From NCBI GenBank assembly GCA_011524525.1, contig WTKE01000094.1, positions 22,408-60,926 on the forward strand: 38,519 nucleotides of DNA. The letters are read 5' to 3'. Shown piece after piece: positions 22,975 through 30,983 of the stretch; positions within the stretch are counted from its first letter, which is position 1, and each line of letters begins with the position of its first letter. The notes beneath the pieces were generated by a model that saw nothing but the letters and a program-made list of their open reading frames with translations, did not search any database and was not told the DNA's origin. Source of the DNA: Bacillus sp. (in: firmicutes). GTDB lineage: Bacteria; Bacillota; Bacilli; Bacillales; Cytobacillaceae. Made by a program: the position numbers and the translations under genes.

Positions 22975-23003
22975 TTGACGAAGTGAGTGGGCTAGGATAT
23001 AGT
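22975..23003 (+). promoter_or_regulatory. Sigma-A promoter of the frl operon
   Basis: TTGACG (22975-22980), exactly 17 bp, TATAGT (22998-23003). The predicted start near 23010 lies at the edge of the AT-rich operator that follows. The leader to the frlB start is about 100 bases. The rest of the gap 22787-23110 shows no ORF. Confidence 0.75.
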
Positions 23004-23008
23004 AAGAA

Positions 23009-23049
23009 TATAATATAACAATATATAACGTCCTATAATGTTGTATATT
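23009..23049 (+). promoter_or_regulatory. Candidate FrlR operator in front of frlB
   Basis: TATAATAT (23009-23016) and TATATAAC (23022-23029) also occur, closer together, in the palindrome upstream of frlR. AATATATAAC (23020-23029) and GTTGTATATT (23040-23049) form an inverted repeat with one mismatch. The site sits at the predicted transcription start, fitting repression by a GntR-type regulator. Confidence 0.5.
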
Positions 23050-23110
23050 GAATGAAGGGAGGATAGGCAGTACCCCATACTAAAAAATACTTAGGAGGCT
23101 TTATAAAAAT

Positions 23111-24100
23111 ATGAGTACTGAACTAATCGTAGATGTGAAAAATCAAATCAAACATGCGCTTGAGGAAGTAGAGAAGAAACAAATTGATAATGTCTTTTTT
23201 GTAGCTTGTGGGGGTTCATCTGCTTTAATGTACCCAAGTAAATACGTTGTTGATCGTGAAGCGAAAAAGCTAGATGCACATCTCTATAGTGCAAATGAAT
23301 TTATTCACCGTAATCATGCAAAGCTTGGGGATACATCTCTAGTCATCCTATGTTCTCATTCTGGTACAACTCCAGAAACAGTAGAAGCTGCTAAATTTGC
23401 TCGTGCAAAAGGTGCTTTAACGATTTCTCTAACAAATGAGCCGACTTCACCTCTAGCTCTAGCTTCAGAAGTAGTCCTAAAATATGAGTGGGGACCAACA
23501 GCAAATGCATTTGCTACAAACTACTCTGTGCTATATCAACTAGTCTTTGGAGTTCTTAAGGTTGTAGAGAACAATGAAAAATTTGCAACAATTGAAAATA
23601 GCCTAGAAAACCTACAAACTGTTTTTGAAAAAGCTGCTTCCAAATATCATAATGCTGCTGTAGAATTTGGAAAACAGTATAAGGATGAAAAAGTCATTTA
23701 CACAATGGCTAGTGGTTCAAACTACGGTGTGGCATATTCTTTCGCTATTTGTATTTTAATGGAAATGCAGTGGGTTCATTCACATGCCATTCATGCAGGT
23801 GAATACTTCCACGGGCCATTTGAAATCATTGATGAAGAAACACCATTTATCATCCTTCTTGGTCTAGATGAAACTAGATACCTTGAGGAGCGTGCCCTTG
23901 AATTCTCGCAGCGTTATGGAAAGAAGCTAATCGTTTTAGATGCAAAAGATTTTGACTTTTCTGGAATTGATAAAGAGGTTCAAGGATATATTGCTCCACT
24001 AGTATTGAACCACGTATTAAGAAGATACGCAGAAAACTTGGCAGAACAGCGCAATCATCCATTATCTACAAGAAGATATATGTGGAAAGTAGAATACTAA
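23111..24100 (+). CDS. frlB: Fructosamine-6-phosphate deglycase
   Basis: A 329-aa protein with two SIS (sugar isomerase) domains, the length of B. subtilis FrlB. Sugar-phosphate-binding features are FFVACGGSSALMYPSK (about 29-44) and LVILCSHSGTTPETVEA (about 77-93). The second domain contains the active-site stretch HAIHAGEYFHGPFEII with its catalytic Glu and His. FrlB splits fructosamine 6-phosphate into glucose 6-phosphate and an amino acid in the cytoplasm. It is the first gene of frlBONMD, preceded by AGGAGG (23093-23098), a strong promoter and a candidate FrlR operator. An intercistronic hairpin follows. Confidence 0.95.
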   Translation: MSTELIVDVKNQIKHALEEVEKKQIDNVFFVACGGSSALMYPSKYVVDREAKKLDAHLYSANEFIHRNHAKLGDTSLVILCSHSGTTPETVEAAKFARAKGALTISLTNEPTSPLALASEVVLKYEWGPTANAFATNYSVLYQLVFGVLKVVENNEKFATIENSLENLQTVFEKAASKYHNAAVEFGKQYKDEKVIYTMASGSNYGVAYSFAICILMEMQWVHSHAIHAGEYFHGPFEIIDEETPFIILLGLDETRYLEERALEFSQRYGKKLIVLDAKDFDFSGIDKEVQGYIAPLVLNHVLRRYAENLAEQRNHPLSTRRYMWKVEY

Positions 24101-24108
24101 AATCTAAC

Positions 24109-24138
24109 AGGAAAAGCGAGGAGACCTTCGCTTTTCCT
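24109..24138 (+). other. Intercistronic hairpin between frlB and frlO
   Basis: AGGAAAAGCGA (24109-24119) pairs with TCGCTTTTCCT (24128-24138), 8-nt loop, no T-run. It probably acts on mRNA stability rather than termination. Confidence 0.7.
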
Positions 24139-24183
24139 CTCATTGCTAGATTAATAGAAGAAAAATCTTGAGGGGGCCAATTC

Positions 24184-25464
24184 ATGAAAAAGTTTAAAAT
24201 CTTTAGTATCATCGCCGTATTAATTCTCTCAATGCTCGCAGCTTGTTCCTCATCTAGTCAAACAGCTTCAGAAGACAGTGATACTGTCGAACTTCGTTTT
24301 TTCCACCGATGGCCTACAGAACCCAAAAAGCAATACTTTGAAGAAGCAGTCAAAGAGTTTGAAGAGCTACATCCGAATATAAAAATAAAAACCGAAGCAG
24401 TTTTGAATGACTCGTACAAGGAAAAGATTCGTGTCGTTTTAGGTTCAAATAATCCTCCTGATGTTTACTTTTCTTGGAGTGGTGAGTTTGCTTACAATTT
24501 TGCCAGAGCTGGACAATCCCTAGACTTAACAAGCTATGTAGAAGAAGATACAGATTGGTCAGGACAAATCATTGAATCTCAATTTGGTCCATTTACATTG
24601 GATGGAAAGGTTTATGGAATTCCTTGGTCCACAGATGGAAAAGCCTTCTTCTATAACAAAAAGGTTTTTAATGATTTAAATCTTGAAATCCCGACCACAT
24701 GGGAAGAGCTCCTAACTGTATCTAAAAAAATTAAAGATGCAGGAATTACTCCGATTGCTTTTGGAAGTAAGGCACCTTGGACGATTTCTCATTATATTGG
24801 ATCGCTAAATGAGTATGTCGTTCCGGAAGATGTTATTGCAAAGGACTACAGCCTAAGTAATCCAGATGGAGAATTTACTCATCCTGGTTATGTAACAGCC
24901 CTGGAAAAATTCATTGAATTAGAGCCATATTTTAATCAAGGAGTGAACTCCGTTGACCACCAATACGCAAGAGAGCTATTTAATGGAGGAAAAGCAGCAA
25001 TTGGGTACTTCCAGCTAGCTGAAATCGGTTTGATAGAACCAAGTCTTGGTGAAGATTTAGGTGTATTCAATACCCCATTCGTTGAAGGTGGAGAAGGAAA
25101 TCCAAGCTCCATTACTGCTGCTCCAGAAGGAATTATGGTTTCTTCTAAAACAAAGCATCCTGAAGAAGCAATGGAGTTTATTAAATTCTTAACTTCAAAG
25201 GAAAAAGGAATTGAACAGTTAAAAGAGGTAAGTGAATACAGTGCGGTTAAGGATACAACAACTACTGAAAACGGTTCAGCTCTTCAACAAGAAGCGATCG
25301 ACCTAATCGTGAATGCTGAAAAGACTTACTTATGGTTTGACACGGCTGTAGATATTAAGATTGTTGATGCCTACTTAAATGGTGTTCAACAGATGTTAGA
25401 TGGAAAAAAATCAGCTGAAGACGTGATGAAAGATGTTCAAAAAGCAGCGAAAGAGCTGAAATAA
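24184..25464 (+). CDS. frlO: ABC transporter solute-binding lipoprotein for fructosamines
   Basis: A 426-aa family-1 solute-binding protein. The signal peptide ends in the lipobox LAAC (Cys21), followed by a Ser-rich linker. The mature part follows the sugar-binding type: VELRFFHRWPTEPKKQYFEE, later PDVYFSWSGEF, LDGKVYGIPWSTDGKAFFYNKKVFNDL and the SSKTKHPEEAMEFIKFL C-terminal lobe. It sits between frlB and the permease genes, as in B. subtilis, and should capture Amadori products such as fructosyl-amino acids outside the cell. GAGGGGGCCAA precedes the ATG. It is bracketed by two hairpins. Confidence 0.93.
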   Translation: MKKFKIFSIIAVLILSMLAACSSSSQTASEDSDTVELRFFHRWPTEPKKQYFEEAVKEFEELHPNIKIKTEAVLNDSYKEKIRVVLGSNNPPDVYFSWSGEFAYNFARAGQSLDLTSYVEEDTDWSGQIIESQFGPFTLDGKVYGIPWSTDGKAFFYNKKVFNDLNLEIPTTWEELLTVSKKIKDAGITPIAFGSKAPWTISHYIGSLNEYVVPEDVIAKDYSLSNPDGEFTHPGYVTALEKFIELEPYFNQGVNSVDHQYARELFNGGKAAIGYFQLAEIGLIEPSLGEDLGVFNTPFVEGGEGNPSSITAAPEGIMVSSKTKHPEEAMEFIKFLTSKEKGIEQLKEVSEYSAVKDTTTTENGSALQQEAIDLIVNAEKTYLWFDTAVDIKIVDAYLNGVQQMLDGKKSAEDVMKDVQKAAKELK

Positions 25465-25471
25465 TAGTTTA

Positions 25472-25510
25472 AAAGAAAGGTAGTGTAGGGGACCGAAACT
25501 ACCTTTCTTT
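25472..25510 (+). terminator. Intercistronic hairpin between frlO and frlN, leaky terminator or 3' stabiliser
   Basis: A perfect 13-bp stem, AAAGAAAGGTAGT (25472-25484) with ACTACCTTTCTTT (25498-25510), and a 13-nt loop. It lies inside the operon, eight bases after the frlO stop. Confidence 0.75.
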
Positions 25511-25567
25511 CATAAAGCAAAAAAAGAGAAGGGTCGGAAAGGACCTAGAAAAAAAGAGGTGAATACA

Positions 25568-26446
25568 GTGACACTTAGGAAAATGGCTCCCTATTTATAT
25601 ATTGCCCCTTGTATTTTGTTAATGGGATTGTTCGTTTATTATCCCATTGTAGAGAATTTCCGATTTGCTTTTTATGAGTTTTCTGCTTTTGCCCCAGATA
25701 AGGTGTTTGTTGGATTCGAAAATTTCCTTGCTCTGTTCCAGGATGAGGTTTTTTATATAGCTTTAAAAAATAATCTTTGGTACGCAGTTATCTCAATTGT
25801 ATGTCAAGTATTCGGCGGGTTAATTTTAGCTGCCATACTAGAAGATCCTCTAACTAGATTGCTAAGTGGTTTTTTCCGTACCACTTTCTTCCTTCCGGTG
25901 ATCATATCCATTACGGTAATAGCTTTATTGTTCAGCTTTGTTTACAACCCGGATATTGGGATACTAAACAGTTTCCTTCGATTTCTCGGTCTTGAAGAGT
26001 GGACAAGGGCATGGCTTGGGGAATCTGAAACAGCTATTTTCGCCGTAATCGCTGTATCTCAGTGGCAAAGTATTGGATATATCATGATGCTTTTCATTGT
26101 TGCTATTCAGTCTATTCCTCAAGAGCTGTATGAGGCTGCTGATATTGATGGTGCGAATAAATTTTATAAGTTTCTTCATATTACAGTTCCACAGGTAAAA
26201 GAAATGCTTTTTGTAGCAACTTTAATAACATTAACAGGTGCATTTACAGTATTTAATGAGCCATATATTTTGACAAGTGGCGGACCTGGAAATGCAAGTG
26301 AAGTGCTTGGCACGTTGCTTTACAAATCAGCCTTTTTTAGAGATGAGATGGGATACGCTTCAGCAATAGCGACCATTATATTACTGCTTTCATTGGCGGT
26401 GGCTATTATTCAAATGAAGCTATTTAAGACAGGGAAGGAGGATTAA
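25568..26446 (+). CDS. frlN: ABC sugar permease subunit, fructosamine uptake
   Basis: A 292-aa MalF/UgpA-type permease with six membrane helices; the first is APYLYIAPCILLMGLFVYYP. The EAA loop is visible as YEAADIDGANKFYKFLHITVP (about 197-217), where the ATPase docks. The start is GTG 25568 behind AGAGGTGA (25555-25562); an in-frame GTG at 25559 would overlap that site. No ATPase gene is in the operon. In B. subtilis the FrlONM transporter uses the shared ATPase MsmX, so the same is likely here. It precedes frlM with a three-base gap. Confidence 0.92.
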   Translation: MTLRKMAPYLYIAPCILLMGLFVYYPIVENFRFAFYEFSAFAPDKVFVGFENFLALFQDEVFYIALKNNLWYAVISIVCQVFGGLILAAILEDPLTRLLSGFFRTTFFLPVIISITVIALLFSFVYNPDIGILNSFLRFLGLEEWTRAWLGESETAIFAVIAVSQWQSIGYIMMLFIVAIQSIPQELYEAADIDGANKFYKFLHITVPQVKEMLFVATLITLTGAFTVFNEPYILTSGGPGNASEVLGTLLYKSAFFRDEMGYASAIATIILLLSLAVAIIQMKLFKTGKED

Positions 26447-26449
26447 TAG

Positions 26450-27337
26450 ATGGAGACTGATAAAGTAACACCAACAGACTATAGCATTCAATCGATCAGA
26501 GTTCGTTCCTATAAGAGGAAAAAAATTGCTGGAGCGATTCCACTATATACTATATTAATCTTCTATTTTATTATCATTGCCTATCCTTTGTTTTGGATGG
26601 TGATTAATTCCTTTAAAACGACAGAAGAAATTTTCTCAAACAGTTGGGCATTACCAACAACATGGCTTGTCTCGAACTATGTTCATGCGTGGAATACAGG
26701 AATATCTGAGTACTTTATAAATAGTACCATTGTTACGTTAAGCACTTGTATATTAACGGTTTTCTTAAGTGCTCTTGGCGCATATGGTTTAACTCGTTTT
26801 CAATTTAAAGGTAAGAAGCTACTATTAATATTGTGTATGGGTGGAATGATGCTATCTCCGCAGGTAAGCTTAGTCCCTTTGTATAAGCTTATCCAGGCAT
26901 TGGGTATTCATGACACCTACTTAGCGCTCATTCTGCCCTATGTGGCTTACCGTATTCCGATTACTGTTCTATTAATAAGAGCGGCTTTTCTAGAGGTTCC
27001 AAAAGAGTTGGAAGAATCAGCTTTCCTCGATGGATGTTCAACATGGTCTGTATTTACAAAAATCTTTTTGCCTCTGAACCTTCCTATTTTGTTCACTGGG
27101 GTCATTATCACGGCTTACTTTACTTGGAATGAATTCATGTTTGCGCTTATCTTTATTGACTCAGATAGTTTAAAAACGATTCCGGCTGGACTAATGCAAT
27201 TCCGTGATGCATTACAAACCAATTGGGGAGTTCTTTTAGCAGGATTAATGATCTCTGCCATCCCGATTATTACACTATTCTTGTTTTTACAAAAGTATTT
27301 TGTACGTGGTCTGGCATCTGGAAGTTTGAAAGGATAA
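26450..27337 (+). CDS. frlM: ABC sugar permease subunit, fructosamine uptake
   Basis: A 295-aa MalG-type permease with six membrane helices; the first is about residues 28-48 (IPLYTILIFYFIIIAYPLFW). An N-terminal cytoplasmic tail of about 27 residues is Arg/Lys-rich (RVRSYKRKKIAG). The EAA loop reads LEESAFLDGCSTWSVFTKIFLP. It pairs with FrlN; an ATPase must come from elsewhere. GGAAGGAGGATT precedes the ATG, and the gene is nearly contiguous with frlN. The C-terminus (FVRGLASGSLKG) is the standard MalG-type ending. Confidence 0.93.
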   Translation: METDKVTPTDYSIQSIRVRSYKRKKIAGAIPLYTILIFYFIIIAYPLFWMVINSFKTTEEIFSNSWALPTTWLVSNYVHAWNTGISEYFINSTIVTLSTCILTVFLSALGAYGLTRFQFKGKKLLLILCMGGMMLSPQVSLVPLYKLIQALGIHDTYLALILPYVAYRIPITVLLIRAAFLEVPKELEESAFLDGCSTWSVFTKIFLPLNLPILFTGVIITAYFTWNEFMFALIFIDSDSLKTIPAGLMQFRDALQTNWGVLLAGLMISAIPIITLFLFLQKYFVRGLASGSLKG

Positions 27338-27351
27338 GGGAGGTAATAATA

Positions 27352-28173
27352 ATGAAGCTACTTACAATTGGAGATAATGTAGTGGATGTGTATTTGGATC
27401 GAAACGAGATGTTTCCAGGCGGAAATGCATTAAATGTTGCTGTATTAGCGAAGCAATATGGAGCAGAAGAAACAGGATTTATTGGCATTGTAGGAGATGA
27501 TGCGGAAGGGGATCACATTATTGATTCTTTAGAAAAGAATCATGTGAATATAAGTCATATCCGAAGGGCTTATGGAGAAAGTGGAAAAGCGTATGTGGAT
27601 ATTGATGACACTGGGGATAGGATTTTCGTAAAATCTAACAAAGGTGGTATTCAATCGAAGCTACGTTTGAAATTGGATCCATCAGACTATGATTATATCA
27701 AAGGTTTTGATGTACTTCATACAAGCATTTATAGCAGCCTAGATGACCAGCTTCCCCTGATCAAACAGCTTTTACCGATTTCCTATGATTTCTCTAATCA
27801 TTTTACAGATGAGTTGCTAAAGACGGTATGTCCCCATATCACTTTTGCCTTCCTATCTGGTAGTGACTTTGGTGACAAGCAAATCGAAGAATTAATGAAC
27901 AAAATTCATGGATTTGGCACGCATTACGTGATTGTTACCCGAGGTTCAAAGGGAGTATTCATGTCTGATCGAACACAAAGCTATATACAGGGGATAGAAG
28001 AAGCTGAGGTTATTGATACGCTAGGTGCGGGTGATTCGTTTATAGCTGGATTTTTAACAAGTTATTTGAATCACCATACCATCAAACAGTCTTTGCAGCT
28101 TGCAGCACTTCGAGCAGCACATACTTGTGAAGTGAACGGAGCATTTGGTTATGGAAAACAATTAGTAAAATAA
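27352..28173 (+). CDS. frlD: Fructosamine kinase (PfkB family)
   Basis: A 273-aa PfkB/ribokinase-family enzyme. The N-terminal sugar-binding motif is MFPGGNALNVAVLAKQYGA (about 22-40). The C-terminal ATP and anion-hole motif is DTLGAGDSFIAGFLTSYL (about 223-240), with the catalytic Asp in GAGDS. FrlD phosphorylates fructosamines at O6 to give the substrate of FrlB. The start is ATG 27352 with AAGGGAGGTA nine bases upstream; a longer reading would overlap frlM. It is the last gene of the operon, with a terminator directly after, convergent with frlR. Confidence 0.94.
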   Translation: MKLLTIGDNVVDVYLDRNEMFPGGNALNVAVLAKQYGAEETGFIGIVGDDAEGDHIIDSLEKNHVNISHIRRAYGESGKAYVDIDDTGDRIFVKSNKGGIQSKLRLKLDPSDYDYIKGFDVLHTSIYSSLDDQLPLIKQLLPISYDFSNHFTDELLKTVCPHITFAFLSGSDFGDKQIEELMNKIHGFGTHYVIVTRGSKGVFMSDRTQSYIQGIEEAEVIDTLGAGDSFIAGFLTSYLNHHTIKQSLQLAALRAAHTCEVNGAFGYGKQLVK

Positions 28174-28175
28174 TG

Positions 28176-28207
28176 AAAAGGGACTGGCTGGTAGCCAAGT
28201 CCCTTTT
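28176..28207. terminator. Bidirectional terminator between frlD and frlR
   Basis: AAAAGGGACT (28176-28185) pairs with AGTCCCTTTT (28198-28207), with a further GGC/GCC pair inside. Its end overlaps the frlR stop codon. Confidence 0.88.
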
Positions 28208-28934
28208 ATGTCGTAATCGTAAAGGCAATTACCGAAGTTAAGTTTTTAAATGTAGAAAGATGAATAGGTTTTTTATTCTTATCGTACACGATTTTGTCTA
28301 TATTAAATAATGTTTCGCCAATTTCACAATTAAGATGCTCAGCTTCTATGGATGAGGCAGGAATTCCAGTGATCGTTTTTTTTGTGGTTATGTCCTTCAT
28401 ATCCACGTGGTAAATATTACTTAGGACATCATAGGTGGATTCGTAATCAAATATATGCTCGGGTATTTTAGGAAAGCGCTCTATCGGATAATGGGTTAAA
28501 TCAAGCATAAATGGCTCCTCATCAAGATACATCAGTCTTAGAAGTTTAAGCACTGGGGCACCAACCTCTATTTGAAGATCTTCAGCTATTTTCTTTGACG
28601 CCTTAATTTCCTCACAAAGGAGAACTTTCTTAGCTGTCTTTTTTCCAAGTTGTTTGCTGAAATCCGAAAATCCCTCGATGGTTACTAATTCGCGAGCAAC
28701 CTTTTTCCTAGCCACAAAAGTACCTTTTCCTTGTTTTCTTTCCAACAATCCTTCATCAACCAAATCTTGGATGGCTCTTCTAACCGTAATTCTACTCACT
28801 CCATAAATATCACAAAGCTCCGCTTCATTGGGAATTTGCTGACCTGGTCGATAGGTGTTCTGGTCAATGGCTTCTTTTATCGTGTTAAATAATTGTTCGT
28901 ATAATGGACGTGAACTAGCGCTGTTTAACTTCAT
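28206..28934 (-). CDS. frlR: GntR-family regulator of fructosamine use
   Basis: A 242-aa HutC-type GntR regulator. The winged helix occupies about 1-75: SRPLYEQLFNTIKEAI, QQIPNEAELCDIYGVSRITV, RRAIQDLVDEGLLERKQG and KGTFVARK. The UTRA effector domain (about 95-240) carries EVGAPVLKLLRLMYLDEEP, and IVYDKNKKPIHLSTF near the end. In B. subtilis FrlR represses the frl operon. The start is ATG 28934 with GAGAGGAGTT just upstream; a reading extending to 29078 would cross the operator region. It is convergent with frlD and has a palindrome 28 bases before its own start, which suggests autoregulation. Confidence 0.92.
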   Translation of the reverse strand: MKLNSASSRPLYEQLFNTIKEAIDQNTYRPGQQIPNEAELCDIYGVSRITVRRAIQDLVDEGLLERKQGKGTFVARKKVARELVTIEGFSDFSKQLGKKTAKKVLLCEEIKASKKIAEDLQIEVGAPVLKLLRLMYLDEEPFMLDLTHYPIERFPKIPEHIFDYESTYDVLSNIYHVDMKDITTKKTITGIPASSIEAEHLNCEIGETLFNIDKIVYDKNKKPIHLSTFKNLTSVIAFTITT

Positions 28935-28962
28935 AGTAGAACTCCTCTCAAAGTATAAATCA

Positions 28963-28980
28963 TTATATAATATTATATAA
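28963..28980. promoter_or_regulatory. Candidate FrlR autoregulatory operator
   Basis: TTATATAATATTATATAA is a perfect 18-bp palindrome, followed by C. It contains TATAATAT and TATATAA(C), the same half-sites seen in front of frlB. It lies where the frlR promoter must be. Confidence 0.5.
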
Positions 28981-29056
28981 CATTTAACGGAAACATGTAT
29001 ATAATTAGTCTGAGAATTTCGAATACTAAAGTAATAAAACAATAGAAAATTGGCAA

Positions 29057-29100
29057 TAAAAAAAGCTCTGGCTTGCAATTTACATGCAAGCCAGAGCTTT
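29057..29100 (-). terminator. Terminator of nasA
   Basis: A 16-bp perfect stem, AAAGCTCTGGCTTGCA (29062-29077), with its complement at 29085-29100, 7-nt loop. On the minus strand it is followed by a long T-run. Confidence 0.93.
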
Positions 29101-29109
29101 CTTGCCCTA

Positions 29110-30315
29110 TTAAGCTTTTACAGAAGACTCTTTTGGAGCCCACGTCTTTTTCCAAGACATCTGTGCAATAATTAAAACGAGTAAAGCTAATACTCCAATT
29201 CCTGCATATACGAGGAATCCTGTTGCATATGTGCCTGTGATTTCTCTTAACGTTCCTAGAATATTTGGAATAAAGAAACCACCAACACCACCCGCTGCTC
29301 CAACAATTCCTGTAACCATCCCGATTTCTTCTTGGAAGCGTTGTGGAACAAGTTGGAATACCGCTCCATTTCCCATTCCTAAACACATCATACCTACAAA
29401 TAATAACAAGGTAACAAGAGTGATGGAAGGTAGCTGACTAACTCCTAGCATCGTTAAAGCAACACCGATAAATAAGAAGGTTAATAGACGAACTCCCCCA
29501 ATCTTATCTGCAATAAATCCTCCCACTGGACGGAAGAAGCTTCCTGCTGCTACGCAAAGGGTAACAAAGTCTCCAGCTCTTACTCTTGAAAGATCGTATT
29601 GATCAACGAAAAAGATACTTAAAAAGCTTGATAGTCCAACAAATCCACCGAAGGTAACGCTATACAATAAACAGAAGTAAAGGGCATCTTTTTGTTTAAA
29701 AACATTAAAGTATTCTTTAAGCGGTTTTGGTGCTGGTTGGGAAGGAGCATCTTTCGCAATAAGTACAAAGATAATAAACACAATAGCTAAAGGAATAAGG
29801 GCAACCCCCAGTACATTATGCCAGCCAATTTGTTCAGCAAGGCGGGGACCAAACAAGGTTGCAAATAAAGTTCCGCTATTTCCAGCACCAGCAATCCCCA
29901 TGGCTAAGCCTTGTAAATGGGGTGGATACCAACGACTTGCCATTGGTAAGGCAGCTGCAAAGCTTGCACCAGCTACTCCTAATAGTATACCGATAAAATA
30001 AATCTCCGTTAAGGTCGTTCCAAACAGCCAACCCCATAGAAGTGGAACCATGGTAACGACCATTCCAATGATCGAGGTTTTCTTCGGACCAATTCTATCC
30101 GTTAAGACACCAAGAACGAGACGGAAGAAAGATCCACCGAGAATTGGGATTGCTACGATTAATCCCTTTTGAGAAGGGGAAAGTCCAAAGTCTTTGGTGA
30201 TATATACTCCAAGTGCCCCAAGTATGACCCAAATCATGAAACTGACATCAAAATACAAAAATGAGGCAAATAACGATGGTGCATGTCCACTTTTTCTTAA
30301 ATTTGCTAACTTCAT
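29110..30315 (-). CDS. nasA: Nitrate transporter, MFS (NarK/NasA) family
   Basis: A 401-aa, 12-helix MFS protein. The two nitrate-signature motifs of the NNP family are present: [18 protein letters not shown] in helix 5 and [18 protein letters not shown] in helix 11. The MFS loop motif [11 protein letters not shown] follows helix 2, and the helix 8-9 loop has a matching [10 protein letters not shown]. The conserved Arg residues expected for nitrate binding in helices 2 and 8 fit FRLVLG and FFRPVGG. It imports nitrate for assimilation. AAAAGGAGAGAG precedes the ATG. It is divergent from nasB, as in B. subtilis, and is preceded by a 27-codon ORF and a TnrA-type promoter. Confidence 0.94.
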   Translation of the reverse strand: MKLANLRKSGHAPSLFASFLYFDVSFMIWVILGALGVYITKDFGLSPSQKGLIVAIPILGGSFFRLVLGVLTDRIGPKKTSIIGMVVTMVPLLWGWLFGTTLTEIYFIGILLGVAGASFAAALPMASRWYPPHLQGLAMGIAGAGNSGTLFATLFGPRLAEQIGWHNVLGVALIPLAIVFIIFVLIAKDAPSQPAPKPLKEYFNVFKQKDALYFCLLYSVTFGGFVGLSSFLSIFFVDQYDLSRVRAGDFVTLCVAAGSFFRPVGGFIADKIGGVRLLTFLFIGVALTMLGVSQLPSITLVTLLLFVGMMCLGMGNGAVFQLVPQRFQEEIGMVTGIVGAAGGVGGFFIPNILGTLREITGTYATGFLVYAGIGVLALLVLIIAQMSWKKTWAPKESSVKA

Positions 30316-30356
30316 AGTTACTCTCTCCTTTTAATAGATATGATATTTCAAATGTG

Positions 30357-30440
30357 TTACCAGCCAATATAATTTTTTCGAGAAAATAAAACCTTACCTA
30401 ATACATAGAAGAATGAAAAAAAACCTATCTTATTTGTCAT
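30357..30440 (-). CDS. 27-aa membrane-like micro-ORF upstream of nasA
   Basis: ATG at 30438-30440 follows AAGGAGG (30448-30454) with 7-base spacing, as good a ribosome site as any in the window. The peptide begins MTNKIGFFSFFYVLGKVLF and ends SRKNYIGW: a hydrophobic, Phe-rich helix of about 15 residues, then a short basic tail. The stop codon lies 41 bases before nasA on the same strand. It may be a small membrane protein partnered with the nitrate transporter, or a leader peptide. I know no family for it. Being so short, it could also be a chance frame, but the ribosome site argues against that. Confidence 0.55.
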   Translation of the reverse strand: MTNKIGFFSFFYVLGKVLFSRKNYIGW

Positions 30441-30460
30441 TGAAATTCCTCCTTGTTTTG

Positions 30461-30605
30461 TCCAGCTCCAGCGCCTAGCCCCTCGATGGAATAATATAAA
30501 GCCATTATTCCTAGGTCATAAGCCAAATCTCTCCAGAAGGCAGGCCTTCCTGCGAGATTCGTCTTATGCTTGTCGGGGCTGAACAAGGCGCTTTTGCTTT
30601 TCTGT
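30461..30605. repeat. About 145-bp imperfect palindromic intergenic repeat
   Basis: Outer arms are AGCGCC (30470-30475) with GGCGCT (30587-30592), and AGCCCC (30477-30482) with GGGGCT (30575-30580). Middle arms are CATAAG (30517-30522) with CTTATG (30563-30568), and the tip is GCAGG-CCTT-CCTGC (30540-30553). The whole element could fold into one long hairpin. I recognise its ends (CAGCTCCAGCGCCTAGCCCC and GGGGCTGAACAAGGCGCTTT) as a repeat scattered between genes in Bacillus-type genomes. It lies between the TnrA-type nasA promoter and the micro-ORF, so it would be transcribed as part of the nasA leader. Confidence 0.75.
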
Positions 30606-30641
30606 GTGTAAGAGTTTTTACCATCTTTGTCTTGTTAAAGA

Positions 30642-30691
30642 ATAGTATGTATGCTCTTGCTTTGTCTCAGAAGGTGTTAGCTAATCTAACA
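30642..30691 (-). promoter_or_regulatory. TnrA-type promoter of the nasA unit
   Basis: Box TGTTAGCTAATCTAACA (30675-30691) fits TGTNANAWWWTMTNACA with one mismatch. On the minus strand a TACTAT -10 lies at 30642-30647, so the box centre is about 48 bases before the expected start near 30635. Activation by TnrA in B. subtilis uses about that distance. Confidence 0.7.
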
Positions 30692-30881
30692 CAGAAATTT
30701 ATTAGAATTTTCAAACGTGTTGAATTTTTATGCTTGTAAGCGCATTGTAAAATCAGTGAAGAAAGAATAACCTTTTGATTTTACTTCGTATTTCGAAAAA
30801 TGAGTATACCGTAGTTTTGCATAAAAATACCACGTTTTTTGGTGGTTAATATAGTAAATAACACCTAAATAGTACATATCG

Positions 30882-30928
30882 TGTTAGAAAATGTAACAGA
30901 TTAAATTTCATTTCAGTAGATGTATGAA
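30882..30928 (+). promoter_or_regulatory. TnrA-type promoter of nasB
   Basis: Box TGTTAGAAAATGTAACA (30882-30898) has one mismatch to the TnrA pattern. A -10-like TATGAA follows at 30923-30928, putting the start about 45-50 bases from the box centre. No good -35 is seen, as expected for an activator-dependent promoter. With the elements listed for nasA, this accounts for most of the 30316-30983 gap. Confidence 0.65.
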
Positions 30929-30983
30929 ATAATAAAACGAAATTTGGTTGAGCATTCATCTACTGTTTGTTGGGGGTTATAGC

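Noticed and set aside
30461-30605. Transcription terminator or riboswitch in the nasA leader
   Set aside because: The fold is one long imperfect palindrome with the ends of a known type of scattered repeat, lacks a T-run directly behind a stem, and shows no recognisable riboswitch core.
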